A stretch of 64,000 nt of DNA from Colius striatus. Lineage: Eukaryota; Chordata; Aves; Coliiformes; Coliidae. Numbering within the stretch: the stretch's first letter is position 1; every line of letters starts with the position of its first letter. Made by a program: the position numbers and the translations under genes. Below the pieces are notes generated by a model. That model saw only the letters and a program-made list of their open reading frames with translations. It was not told where the DNA came from and made no database searches. The DNA is taken from contig NC_084776.1 in NCBI RefSeq assembly GCF_028858725.1, positions 1,426,001 to 1,490,000 of the forward strand, written 5' to 3'. Shown here one piece after another: positions 24,401 through 36,400 of this stretch.

Positions 24401-27400
24401 GTCATCCCATCGCTGTCCCTCTCCTCCTCTGTTGCCACCCTTTGGCACCCTCTTGGTCCCATCTATCCCAGCCCCAGGGTCACTGGAGCTGTGGGGATGG
24501 GGACAGCAGAGTTGAGTGGCACCTTTCTGTGTGGTGGGGACTGTGCCAGGCTGGCATAGCTGGCAGGGCACGGTGTGGCAGGCGGCCAGTGGCCCTGGGC
24601 AGATGTGCAGATGTTCCCGGAGATGCTGCTGCCCATGTTTGGAAAGTGATGAATTTCTGCACCAACTAATTAGTCTCTAATTAGCAAGTGGAGTGTAAAC
24701 AGTCACAACAGATGGGGGAGAGGCAGAATTAGCAGTAATGACCCTTCGTCTGGGGGAGGTTTGTGGCTGTCGCACACCAGGAAACCTCCCGGTGGGTCCA
24801 ATCGCAGTGCCCATCCTGATACCCATGAGGTGGTGGGCACAGGGGTGCAGATTTGGGTGCCATGGCCTGTCCTGCTGCTGGGGTGGTGGGAGAGAGGAGC
24901 TCAGCACAGCTGAGATGCTGCTGGCGTGCTGGAGAGCAGAGGGAACCTGAGGCACATGCTGCTCCAGCACAGCCACCCTGGGGTGAGGCCAGAGCTCGGT
25001 GCTGCCTTCACCCCGGTGAGGGACGCCCAGTGCCCCTGGGATGCCCATCCCTGCTATCCCCTGGCACACCTGGGGCAGTTTTGGCTTTCCCCAGGGAGCA
25101 GGGCAGTGGGTTGAGGCAGGGGGAGGCCCAGGAGCGGCGGGGTCGGGGCGGCTGCCGTGAGCTTGGCGGTCGATAGTGGGATCAGGAGCCGCCTCTGCGC
25201 CGTTCCTCAGCCCGTGATGCAGAGCAGATGGCTCTGGAGCTTCAGAGCTAGAGGAGCCTGAGCTGCCTCAAATCAAAGTAGGATGGATGCAATTGGTGTG
25301 TGGAGCCCTGGGGGAAGGTGTGCAAGGAGCACCCTGCCTCCCCAGCACCTCCCCAGCACCTTCCCAATGCCTTCCAAGCACCTTCCCAGTACCTCCCCAG
25401 CATGTCCCCAGCATCTCCTCAACACCTTCCCACCAGCTCCCCAGCTCCTCCCCAGCATCTCCCCAACACCTCCCCAGAGCTGGGTGCTGGGCTTGGGGCA
25501 GGGGACATGCACCAAACACTCCAAGTCTCAGCCCCACTGTGCTCACCCAGCCCCATGCTCTGGCTGTCTGGTGCAGGGGCCAGTGCCTGAGGATCAGCCC
25601 AGGTAGCTCTGGCCCACAACTCATTGGTTGGTTTCATGTGTGACGTGTTTGGCCCTGGAGATGGCCTCTGGCTGTGCCACAGCCCACAGGTCTCCAGCCC
25701 AAGGTGGGTGAAGCTCTGGCACCACAGGCCATGCCATGGTGGGCATGTGTGTGTGCATCATGGCACAGATCCTGCTCCTGGACACATACACACGTGCACC
25801 CAGCCTGCTCAGCCCCAGCAGCACGTGTGTGTCTCTGTGGGCACCTCAAAAGCTCTCTGGACTGGGGAACCAAGTGGCCATGGGCCAGGCTTGCAGCCAG
25901 CTGCCCTCAGTACCAAAGCCCACAGTTCAGACACCGAGTTGCTGTGGTCCCTGTGGGCTCCTGGAGCTTGCTGTGGAGCTGGGCTGCAGGCTTTGACCCC
26001 AGTGCCTGTTTGCCAGACACTCCTGTGACTAAATCCAGCCTGGCCCCTGGGCAGGGGCACTGGGGTAAGGGCTGCCCACACCAGCCAGCACTGCTGAAGG
26101 TCAGAGGATTAAATTAAGGAGCTGTGAGCTGCTCCTTCTGTGCCTGATGACTTGCCTGGCGTTATCACCACCGTGCCCACCCCAGGGCAGGACAGGGTGG
26201 CTGGGTGTAAATCAGATGGGCATTTCCACATGGGAAAGGCACATACAGGGTGTGCAGGAGCCTGGCCCCAGCGGGAAGGAGAAGAGAGGGACCCTCAGTG
26301 CAGGTGTGGGGGGGGTGTTTGGGTGCCTCTGAGCTCCTGCAAACTCATGACAGCCTCCCAGGCAGTGTGATAGCAGAGCAGGCTGAGCCCAGGAGCACGG
26401 GCAGCGCTTTGGTGGCAGCTGCTGGCTGGAATTCAGCAGCGAAGCCCTACCCCAAAGAAAAAACCTAAAGCTGTGATTGAAAGCGCACTTGAAAGCTGCT
26501 GGGGAATATGAATGTGTCTTTGAAGTAAAAGGGCTTCCATTTGTTAAGCAGAAAATGGAGCTGTGTGTTTCGATTTATAGTTTTACTTAGCAAATAAAGC
26601 GGGAGAGGAGTAAGTGTTTGTGTGTCGCTCCCTCGCAGCCCCTCCGCCTCCTTCCCCCCCCAGTTAAGAGCCCAGTGCTGCTGAAGGCAGCTGGGAATAA
26701 AGCAAAACAAGCAGCTTAGAGAGTCCCTGGCTGGGCTAAGCTCTTGTCCATAGGCTTGGGGAATGGCTGGAGTGGGAGGGAAATGGCCAGTGGAGGGGTC
26801 TGAGGGTCCTGGCTGGTGCATGGGGTACAGGGAGGTGGGCAGCAGCATCCCCCTGCCCGCTTGCTGTGGGCTTGTGGTGAGGTGATTGTGGTGCTGTGGG
26901 GTTGGGCATCTTGTTCATGGGGTCAGCTCATATCTCTCACCCCCTTCTCCCTCCTCTCTCTGCAGACGACGTCTCCCCGTACTTCAAGACGGAGCCAGTG
27001 CGGAGTCAGGTCCATCTGGAGGGCAACCGCCTGGTGCTGACCTGCATGGCAGAGGGCAGCTGGCCCCTGGAGTTCAAGTGGCTGCACAACAGCCAGGAGC
27101 TCACCAAGTTCTCCCTGGAATACCGGTGAGTGAGCCCCTGGGGCCGGTCCCCCTGCTCCTGGCACGCCGGTCCCTGCCAGCAGCCGCCGTGGCACAGCGG
27201 GCACATGGGCACGGGGGGCACGGCTGCGGGGGGCTGCAGCCCTGGGCAGCGCTGAGGCAGCGGTTGGCACGTGGGTCAGGAGCTGCTGCCTGTGTTTGGA
27301 GAGCAAACAGTGGATTTAAGCAGGTCAACATCGGGGAGGAGGCGTTGGCACAGGAGGGATTAACAGCGGCTGCAGCTCACGGGCGGCTCGTGGCTCCCTG

Positions 27401-30400
27401 AGAATGGCACAGCCAGGGGAGGGAGAGAAAAAGGGTGGCACGAGATCACCCACGTCTGGGCATCAGCCTCTTGTGCCAACTAATCCCGTGGTAGAGCAGC
27501 TGGCCCCATGGCACAGCCAGCCCCATGGCACACTCAGCTCTGAGCTCACCTTCCAGCCGAGCCGGGTGTCTCTGGCCGCTCCTGTGCGTGTGTCATCCCG
27601 CTGCTGTCATCAGTAATTCAGCCCCAGACAAGCGGCTCCCTGGGTAAAGGATCCAAAGGCTTCGTGTTGCTGTGGCAACGTGGGGCTGCTCTGGGGTGCT
27701 GGGTGATGGCTGGGTGATGGGTGGGTGTCGTCCCCTCCCCAGTCCCAGCTGCTGGGGACTGTCCCCAGTGTGGTGCTGCAGCAGTGGCCGTCCTTGGGGA
27801 CCCCAGGGGCTGCCCCCACTGAGCAGTGGCCGTGGCTCTGCGATGCCCCCAGTGCCCAGGCTGGCTGCTGGGGTGCCCTGTGGGATGGGTTCATGGTTCC
27901 TATTGCCGGTGTTGGAGCTCAGAGACCTGTTGAGCCCCGTGGTTCCCATGGCTCCCTGCTGGCAGGAGGCACGTTGGCTGCAGCAGGAATGAGATGTTGA
28001 CTCGTAACTGGGACTGTGGGGATGGGGGTGACAGTGGGGATGCAGAGCCCGTGCCCAGGGGGTGACAGTGGGGATGCAGAGCCCGTGCAGGGGCTCCTCC
28101 TGGGCAGCCCCACAGCTTTGGGGCAGAGCCACCCATCCATGCAGGAGAAAGGCATCGGGACCCTGACCCCCTACTCTGCCTCATTTCACAGCAGGTTGAG
28201 GTGCTTGGGGAGCATCTCCAAGCCCAGAATGGGGATTCCTGGCTTCCTTTCCCGTGTCTGCTCCTGGGTTTGCTCCATGCCTCAGTTTCCCCATCCATGG
28301 GAAAGGGGCCAGTCCTGCTGCCTGTGCTCTGGGACGCTCACAGCTCTGCGTCCCTGTGTCAAGGTGACTCCCTTTCCCCAGATCCCCTCCCAGCCTCCAG
28401 GCTCCAGCATCCAGCCAGAAAGGATTAAGGAAGGAAGCGAGAAAAATCAACAAACACGTGGGGAAAACCCAAACAAACGCTCTGGGAGCTAATGAAGCAA
28501 AGAGCCTGGCTGCAAATCGCTGCCCAGCCCTACCCCAGCTGTGCCACGGCCTCGTTCCGCTGCCAGCCCCCGGCTCCCCACGGGGACTGAACCTGTCGAG
28601 ATGAGAGTCTGGACGTCTTGCCTGGGAGCTGGAGCTGCAGGGGAGGAAGGCAAAGCACCAAAGCCACTTATGATGGGCAGAAATTGCATTTTAATAGAGA
28701 TGTCAGTGGCATGGAGCCAGCCTGCTCAGGCAGTGGGAAGGTAGTAATTAAAAGTTAACGAGTTTAGAAACAGAGTAATCCTTGGAGAGGGGAGGGCTGG
28801 TGCTGATGGCCAGGGAGCCTCAGGGATGCTCCTGGCCCTGTGGGGATCATCGTGCTGTAGGTGGCAGTGTGGGTGAGGTATGTGGGGTGCAGCCAGGTCC
28901 CCCCAGCCCAGGGCTGGCACATCCTCTCTGGCACGTCCCTGCTCAGGGGACAGGAGGGACCGTCCCTGGGGCCTGGCTGTGCCTGTGATGGGATGCACCA
29001 GCCTTAGCAGCAGGGCCACATGCTGCAAGGGGGGCTGTGCCACCCTGGGGAGCAGCTGGTTTTGTTGGCATCACCTGGTGCCATTCCCAGCCAGGAGCAT
29101 TTCATCCTTGGCATCCTCCCTGCTCCTCCCCAGATCCTCTCCTGCAGCAGGGCATCGCCCTTGGGTATTTCACCCGTTTTTCTTGGGGCCATGTGCCCAG
29201 GCTCTCAGCCCCACGCTCCCCAGCTTCATCCTGCTCTGATGGACAAGCTCAGCCCTGTTCCCAGGGAAGGAGCTGCTCTCCCAGTTTGGCAGCGTGTTTC
29301 CATGGCAACCGCCCTTTCCTTCCCGCAGCGCTTCAGCCACCAGCCACCACCAGCAGCCAAGGGCAGGTGGGGACGAGCTCAGCAGGTCCCCAGCCCTGAG
29401 CCAGCACAGGCCAAGGCAGTGCCTCTGGGTGCAGGTGGAGCTGAGCCCTGGGGAGCAGTGCTGGGGGACCACAGGGGGATCAGGGAGCAGCTCGGCTCTG
29501 TGTGCACGTGGAGCCATCCTCCCACAGGAGCATCCCTGGGGATTAAGCGTGATCAGGGCCCACAGAGGGACTGGGGACCAGCCTGTCTGTGTGTGTGCAT
29601 GGAGCCATTTCCCCTGGGAGCATCCCTGGGGACTAGGAGGGATCAGGGACCAGCCTGGCTCTGTTGTGCATGGAGACATTCTGCCTTGGGAGCATCCCTG
29701 GCTACAGGGCTTTGGGAATTAGCCTGCCATCCCTCCTCCATTCCTGTTGCTGCCATGGGACACATGCAGACAGCTCTCCCATGGGACTCCAGCTACTCCC
29801 CACACTTGAAGACCCCACAGCAAAACCCCATCCACTCCAGTGCCCCTGTGACCTTCACTGAGGTGGCAGCAGGATGGCAGAGTCCTGCCCCTGCCCTGGC
29901 ACACTGGCACCATGCTCTCCCATGCCCTGGCACACTGGCATCACGCTCTCCAGGGCCAGCTCTGCTTTTCCATGCATAATCTGGCTGATGCTGGGCTCTC
30001 CTGTGAGCTCTCCCCAGCCTGACTCCTGCTTGTACCAGGAACCATCACATGCAAATCAGGCAGCTCGATGTCTTTAATGAAACCCTGGGAAGGAAAAAGC
30101 TTCTCTGGTGCATTGAGGATATTTATTTCTCATACAAGAAATTTAACATGCAGATTAGTTGGGTCTGGTAATTTATCACATGAGATTGTCCTATTAAGGG
30201 TTGCATCGAGTCCTGCTGCCTCTGGAAATTACCTTACCCATAGATTACCTCTGGACAGACTCCCATCCATAGAGATGCATCTTCTGTCTCCTAAATCAGC
30301 TCCCTTCCCTCTCCCCACGTCCCTCTGCAGCTGGTGTGGGATTCCAGCAGCTATGGCAGGATCCCCCACCTCTTCCCAAGAGCCTCAATCCCCTTCAGCA

Positions 30401-33400
30401 GCAGCTCAGAGCCTGGGAAGGGGTAATTCCATCTCTGGCACTGTCTGGCTTTGCCATCACGGTGCTCAACGTGCCTCCCCCAGCACAAGTGGGGCTGCAG
30501 GGCTGAGCCCCAGCACTCCCCAGGCTTTCTGGGCACTGTGCAGCCCCCCAGCCCCACACCCTGGGGTTGGTTTTCCAGCATGTGGTGCCTTCCACCCATC
30601 CCCATCTGCACGTGCATGGGGTGGGTTGGCTGAGGAGGGGCAGGTTTGGGGCTGTTTTGACCTCCCTCCTCCTTGCTGGGGTGTTTTGGGGTGTGTGTCT
30701 CAGGGTCAGGACATGCTGCACACACAGGACCCCACCAAGCCTTTGTGGCCTTGTGAGGACCCCAAATGTTTGACACCTGTATTTTGTCCCCAAACTCTGT
30801 AAAACATGGAGCCAGAACCCTTTCAAAAACACAGACCTGAGGAAAACAGGGTGGTTTTCCCCTCAGCTCCATGCTGGGACCCCAACCTCTGTGGCAGCCC
30901 TTGTGTGAAACACAGCCCTCTTCCCTGAGGAGCTAATTGCCATTCAATGGTTTAATGAATGGCAGCTGATGAACCTCAGAGGGGCTGCAGCCAGGCTGAG
31001 TGGGAGCTCAGCAGTGAGCTTCCTGCTGCCTGTGGCTCCAGCCTGGCTGGCTTTGTGTTTGGCAGTGCCTGTGTGGCAGCAGTGATCTGGTAAGGGGTGG
31101 CATGGGGTGGGTTTGGCTGGTGATGTTTGTGCTGTGAAGGCTCCTGGGCTTTGCTGCTGATGTCTGTGGTGTGAAGGCTTCTGCCTTTCTCTGTGCCTTG
31201 TTTGGCTTTGAGGAGGACACAGCAGGGTTGGTGTGAGTGAGCAGCAGCGATTGCCAGGCACAGGGAGCCGTGTGGGCACTGGGACTGGCAGCGTGGGGGG
31301 AAGGTGATGGAGGGAATCTCCTTGCTCATAGCATGTGTGGGCTCAGACAGCCACAGGAAGGAGACCAGTGGAGGGGAGAACTCTCCAACCTGAAGATACC
31401 ACCTGAGCTGTGTGATGGTGGTGGCTGAGCTCTTGGGACAGGGCACGTGGAGCCCTCCAGATGCCACAACACAGATGGAGGCTTCTGTGCTCACTCCCCT
31501 CCCTGCTCTTGAGGAAGGCAGCAGGTGAATAGATGGGTATTAATGATGAACTGCCTCGTTGTTGTGGCAGGGCCAGTGGAGGCAGCGATTTCCAGGCACC
31601 CACCGAATTCCCTTGCCCGAAGGAAAACGCTTGTGGCAAGTGGAGAGGCAACAACTCCACTGTGTCCAAACAGAGCCCTTTCCAATCAGGAGCTAATTGA
31701 GATCCACTAACACAGTTAACAGGGGCTGATGGAATTCCAGGGGGGTTATTTAGAAGCATATTGAGCGTGAGCTCAGCACCACGGCCGGAGGTGCTGGGCT
31801 GTGTGGCTCCAGCGCTGGGAGTCAGTAAACCTTGGCTAAGTGTGTTTTAATGCTCACTTGACATTTCATTATCACACACTAACTGTTCAAATCCACGTCC
31901 CCTCTGGAATTAATTAGTCATTGCACAGGATATTAATCAAAGGGGACGGTGCCAATGTGCTCACACCCCAAATCTCACCCAGCTGTTGCTGTTACCCAGC
32001 GCTGCAAGAACCTCACAGCTCTCTGCTCTCCTCTGCCTTTCAATCTGATGGATCAAATCCTTTGGTTGATGCTTTTTCCCGGCCCCTCTCCACCCCCTCA
32101 ATCTAATAATGATTCAGCAGCGGCAGCCCCAGGCTTGTCAGCAGCCAGCAGCCCCCGAGCCTGCAGCAGCCCCAGCAGCCAGCCCCCAGCGTGTCGGTGC
32201 TGCCGGGGCCTCACCAGCATCACACAGGGAAGGGAGTGATGGGGGGGATTGTGGTGCTGAGCCCTGCCCTGCCCTGCTGCATAGGTGATGGATGGATGGA
32301 TGGCTGGATAGCTGGATGGATGGATGGCTGGATGGATGGGAAGGTCATCGTTCCCCATCCAGCTCATCCATCTGTCAGATGGATCCGGTGCCAAAGCCTT
32401 CTGCTGACTGGCTGCTTCTCCAGACCCACAGGGCTGCTGGCCCTGGTGCCCGAGCCTGACCCCGGTGCTGAGCGTGGCACAGCCGCTTCCTGCCCGGCCC
32501 TGAGCCCGCTGCTGCTCTCCATCAGTGTGTTGCTCTGACACACGGGTCAGTCCCGGCTTCGGAAGTGTTTTTCCCCGCAGACTGTGCCCTGTCAACCTCT
32601 GTCTTTACAAACAAACCAAAGAAGCTTCTGAAACAGCCGAGTCAGCAGCAGAGGCTGCGCTGGGAGCTCGGCCAGTCCCGGCTCAAGCATCACAGAACAC
32701 GCTGCAGGGTCAGGGGATGGGCACAGTGACCTGGTAGGGGCAGTGCCCAGGGGCACTGGGCAGCAGGGGTGGCTCCGAGTGCAATGGCACAGAGGAGCAT
32801 CCGTGGCTGCTGAGCCCAGGGGAGCTGTGTGTGAGGTGGGGGCTTCACCCCTCCACTGCTTCCTGCCGGTATGCGAGGGGCCAGTGACGGTCCCGGGATG
32901 GGGGAAGGGAATCAAATCCGAGCTGGGCTTGGATAAAAGCTTCTGAGCGGCAGAGAACAAAGTCTGTGCTCGTGTTTGGTTAATGACTGCGGGCCAGGCT
33001 GTGCCCGGTAATTGATTTCCTTTCTCCGGGCTATTTTCAGCCGCTCAGGTGTGTGCTAAAGCTTTGCTCCTTAATAGCTCCTTCAGCTCCCGTAGCCTGG
33101 GGAGCCAGCCCCGTTAATTGGGGCTGCAGGGGTGTCCCCATCCGGGGCAAAGACTCCCTGTGCTCACAGAGGTCAGTGCATTGGGCCACGGCACTGCAGG
33201 GGGGGCTGTGCATCAGTGGGGGGTGCTCAGTGGGTGCTGCAGGGGGGGCTGTGCATCTCTGGGTGCTGCTGCAGGGGGGCCTGTGCATCAGTGGGGGGTG
33301 CAGCAGGGGGGCTGTGCATCAGTGGGTGCTGCAGGGAGGCTGTGCATCAGTGGGGGGTGCTGCAGGGGGGCTGTGCATCAGTGGGTGCCGCAGGGAGGCT

Positions 33401-36400
33401 GTGCATCAGTGGGGGGTGCTCAGTGGGTGCTGCAGGGGGGCTGTGCATCTCTGGATGCTGCTGCAGGGGGGCCTGTGCATCAGTGGGTGCTGCTGCAGGG
33501 GGCTGTGCATCAGTGGGGGGTGCAGCAGGGGGGCTGTGCATCAGTGGCAGCATCGTGTGTAGGTGCCTGGGAGCCCTGAAGGCTGTGAGTAGTTTGGGTC
33601 TCACAGGGTGGCTCATGGGCTGCACCGTGGGCTTTGCATTGGCCCCTTCCCAGGAGGAGGGTTTGGAAGGGTTGTGGCAGGGGGACCACACGTGCCCCTG
33701 TGCTGCTGAGTGGGCAGCTGAGCATCAGTGAGAGTGTCCATCCATCCATCCATCCCTTCTCCTGTGTGTGTGTGTGTTTAGGAACCGTGTGTGTGTGATT
33801 TATTAACGAGGACACCGCAAGGAGAGCGGCTCCATTATTCCTGGTGTCCACATCAGTTCCTGACAGCTCCGTGGAACTGAAATGTCTTATTTAAAGCCTC
33901 TGGGGATCATTTAAAGACATCAGCTATGATACTCAAGGACTTGTTCCTAAAGGGCATCCTCCCTTCTCCCACAGGGACCAGTGACCCCCAGCATGCCCTG
34001 TGGGTGGGGGGTTTGGTGCCAGCCCCATGGCTTGGCAGGACCAGTGGGTAAAGCAGGAGCCCCGTGCTCCTGGCAGCATCTCCCACGCAGGGGGAGGTGG
34101 GCACAGGGGCCCCTTGTGCTTCCCTGTGGAGGGAACGTGCTCCTTGTGTCTTATGAAAGTTTAATTTACGCTCAGTTATCAGAAGAACAAACAAAGCTCT
34201 GCTGAAACAGCCCGAGGCAGGTTTTAATGCAAGATTAGATTTTGGGAAGGAGGCTTGAGCTTGCTGATTTATTTCCTTTCTGCTTTATCTCGGAGTGTTC
34301 CCCATCAGGGAAGGTGATGCTGCGGCACTCACCCAGGGCAAGGCTGGGGCAGGGGGAGTGCAGCTTATTTAGAGGGTGATGGAACAACAGCACCTGCATC
34401 CCTCCTGGGGGTGGGGGCTGCTCAGGGGGATCTGGTGGCTGCAGGTTCCGGTGTGGGGACCTGGGCAATGCTCAGAGCAGTGAGTCAAGACCTGGTTATT
34501 TCCTTTATCTGCTTATCAGCTGCAGGTTGATAAGAGCAGCCCTGGGGCTGATAAAGCAGCTCACCCCTGGCTAATCAGAGCGGTGCTGGGCTCAGCCAGG
34601 CTGAGTGACATGAGCAGACCCTGTGTGCCTCTGCCACAAGCCCTGGGGCTCTGTGCAGGGCTCAGCAGCAGCATGGATGCAGCTCCTAGCAGCTGCCTCT
34701 GCTTCAGACACCCCGAAGCCACTTGTCCAGCAGCTCCCACTCACAGCCCAGAGTCACTGTGGTCCCCTCTGCATGGGGAGGGCTGTGGCCAGTGGTTCAT
34801 GCTGCAGGGAGAGCAGCTCCTGTGTACAGAGCTGAGGGACACTGTCTCCCCCCACACATCCAGGCACCTTCACACCCCTCTGGCAGCTGCTGCTCAGGGA
34901 AGGAACCAGCCCTGGCGCAGGGGTTGGTGCCCATCAGTGAGTGGGGGGCTTGTGCAGGACCTGCAGCCCCCCGTGAGGGCTGTGAGGGTGACTTGGCCAT
35001 GTGCCCCCTGCTGAGGTGGCTCCTGTCTCCTGCAGGTACATGATCACGTCACTGGACCGTACACACGCTGGCTTCTACCGCTGCATCGTCCGCAACCGCA
35101 TGGGAGCTCTGCTGCAGCGACAGACTGAGGTGCAGGTGGCCTGTAAGTGACAACCAGGGACATCCCCCTGCCTAGTGCTGTGGGACAGCTTTGCCTTTAG
35201 TGCCAGCACCTGTGAGTCCAGAGCATCCCTGGGGTGATGCTCCCCAGGGCCATGGCCACACTCCACGTGGATCCTGAGGATGAGTGGATCCGACCAGGAT
35301 GAGCCAGAGCTCAGGAATCTGTGCTAAGGGGGATGCAGAAGCTCCAAAGGGGGGTTAAGTGGGACAGGAGAGTGCTGAGGCCCCGGGTGGTCTTGTCCTT
35401 CTCTGTCATTCCTTCCTTCTGGGATGCCCCCAGTCCCATTCCCTTCAACCCCTTCCTGAGGAGCAATGACAAATCAGGAAGCTAATGAGAAATTAATAAG
35501 GCAGCTGTGCTAACAACTAATGATAATGGCAAAGTCGTTAAAAAAAAGATTCTTTACATGTTTTTAATTACAGCAATTAAGGGAAGTCAATAAAAATCCC
35601 CTGCCCCCCCCACACTTCTCCATGCACCCTGCTTCTCTCTGCTTTTCTCAGTTGCTCTGGGCTGCCAGCCTGCCAGTGCCTGGGCAGGACAGAGGCAGTG
35701 GGTGCCACAGCCTCGCCCATAGAGCCAAGGTCATGCCAGGATGCTCCCAGCACTGGGCCATGGCTTGGGGCAGGGAGAGATGCTGGGGAGCCCCTGGGCT
35801 GAGCCCTCCTGGCTGCAGCTGCACCTTGTCCTTAATGAGGGAGGCATGAGCAGGGTCCCTGGTTGGGTGTCCAGGTGATGGGACTGTGCAGGAGCAGCCC
35901 TGGGGGATCAGAGCTACCCCACCACCATCACACACCTTGTGCCAGCCAAGCTGCCCCAGCTGAGGAGGGCAGCAGAGGGCAGACCCCAGGGCTGCCCATC
36001 CCCATAGCCTCCAGCCTGCTCCACAGCCCAACCCTGCTGAATCCCTGGGGTGTGTTGCCAGCCCCTGCCCAGCCCTTGCCGTGGTTCTCCCACACCTTTT
36101 GCAGACATGGGCAGCTTTGAGGACAGCGAGTCGCAGCAGAGCGTGTCGCACGGCGAGGCGGCCGTCATCCGCGCACCCCGCATCGCCAGCTTCCCCCAGC
36201 CCCAGGTCACCTGGTTCCGCGACGGCCGCAAGATCTCCCCCAGCAGCCGCATGTGAGTACCCCCAGCATCCCCCCAGCATCCCCCCAGCTTCCCCCCAGC
36301 ATCCCCCCAGCTTCCCCCCGGCATCCCCCCAGCTTCCCCCCAGCATCTCCCCAGCTTCCCCTTGGCATCCCCCCAGTGACCCGCAGCATTCCCCTGGCGG

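Larger units (their letters stand above)
9442..26965 (+). other. SDK2: SDK2 intron 1 (17.5 kb)
   Basis: The longest intron, more than a third of the gene, as is common where enhancers sit. It holds a 23-G run, a CATC microsatellite, two opposed CR1 fragments, a 60-base minisatellite, two C-rich simple arrays and several AT-rich islands with TAATTA sites (listed separately). I see no additional coding exon. The acceptor is a pyrimidine tract ending TGCAG. Confidence 0.85.
27126..35035 (+). other. SDK2: SDK2 intron 2 (7.9 kb)
   Basis: Second-longest intron. It contains a GATG microsatellite, a 30-base minisatellite, a 90-base triplication near 29.5 kb, small duplications, and AT-rich islands at 30.1 and 31.8 kb (listed separately). 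A near-perfect duplication of about 36 bases lies at 28026-28090. No coding exon is recognised inside it. Confidence 0.85.

Noticed and set aside
33053-33731. Overlapping Gly/Cys/Ala-rich open frames in all + strand frames
   Set aside because: They are translations of the 30-base minisatellite. All three frames being open shows it is repeat, not gene.
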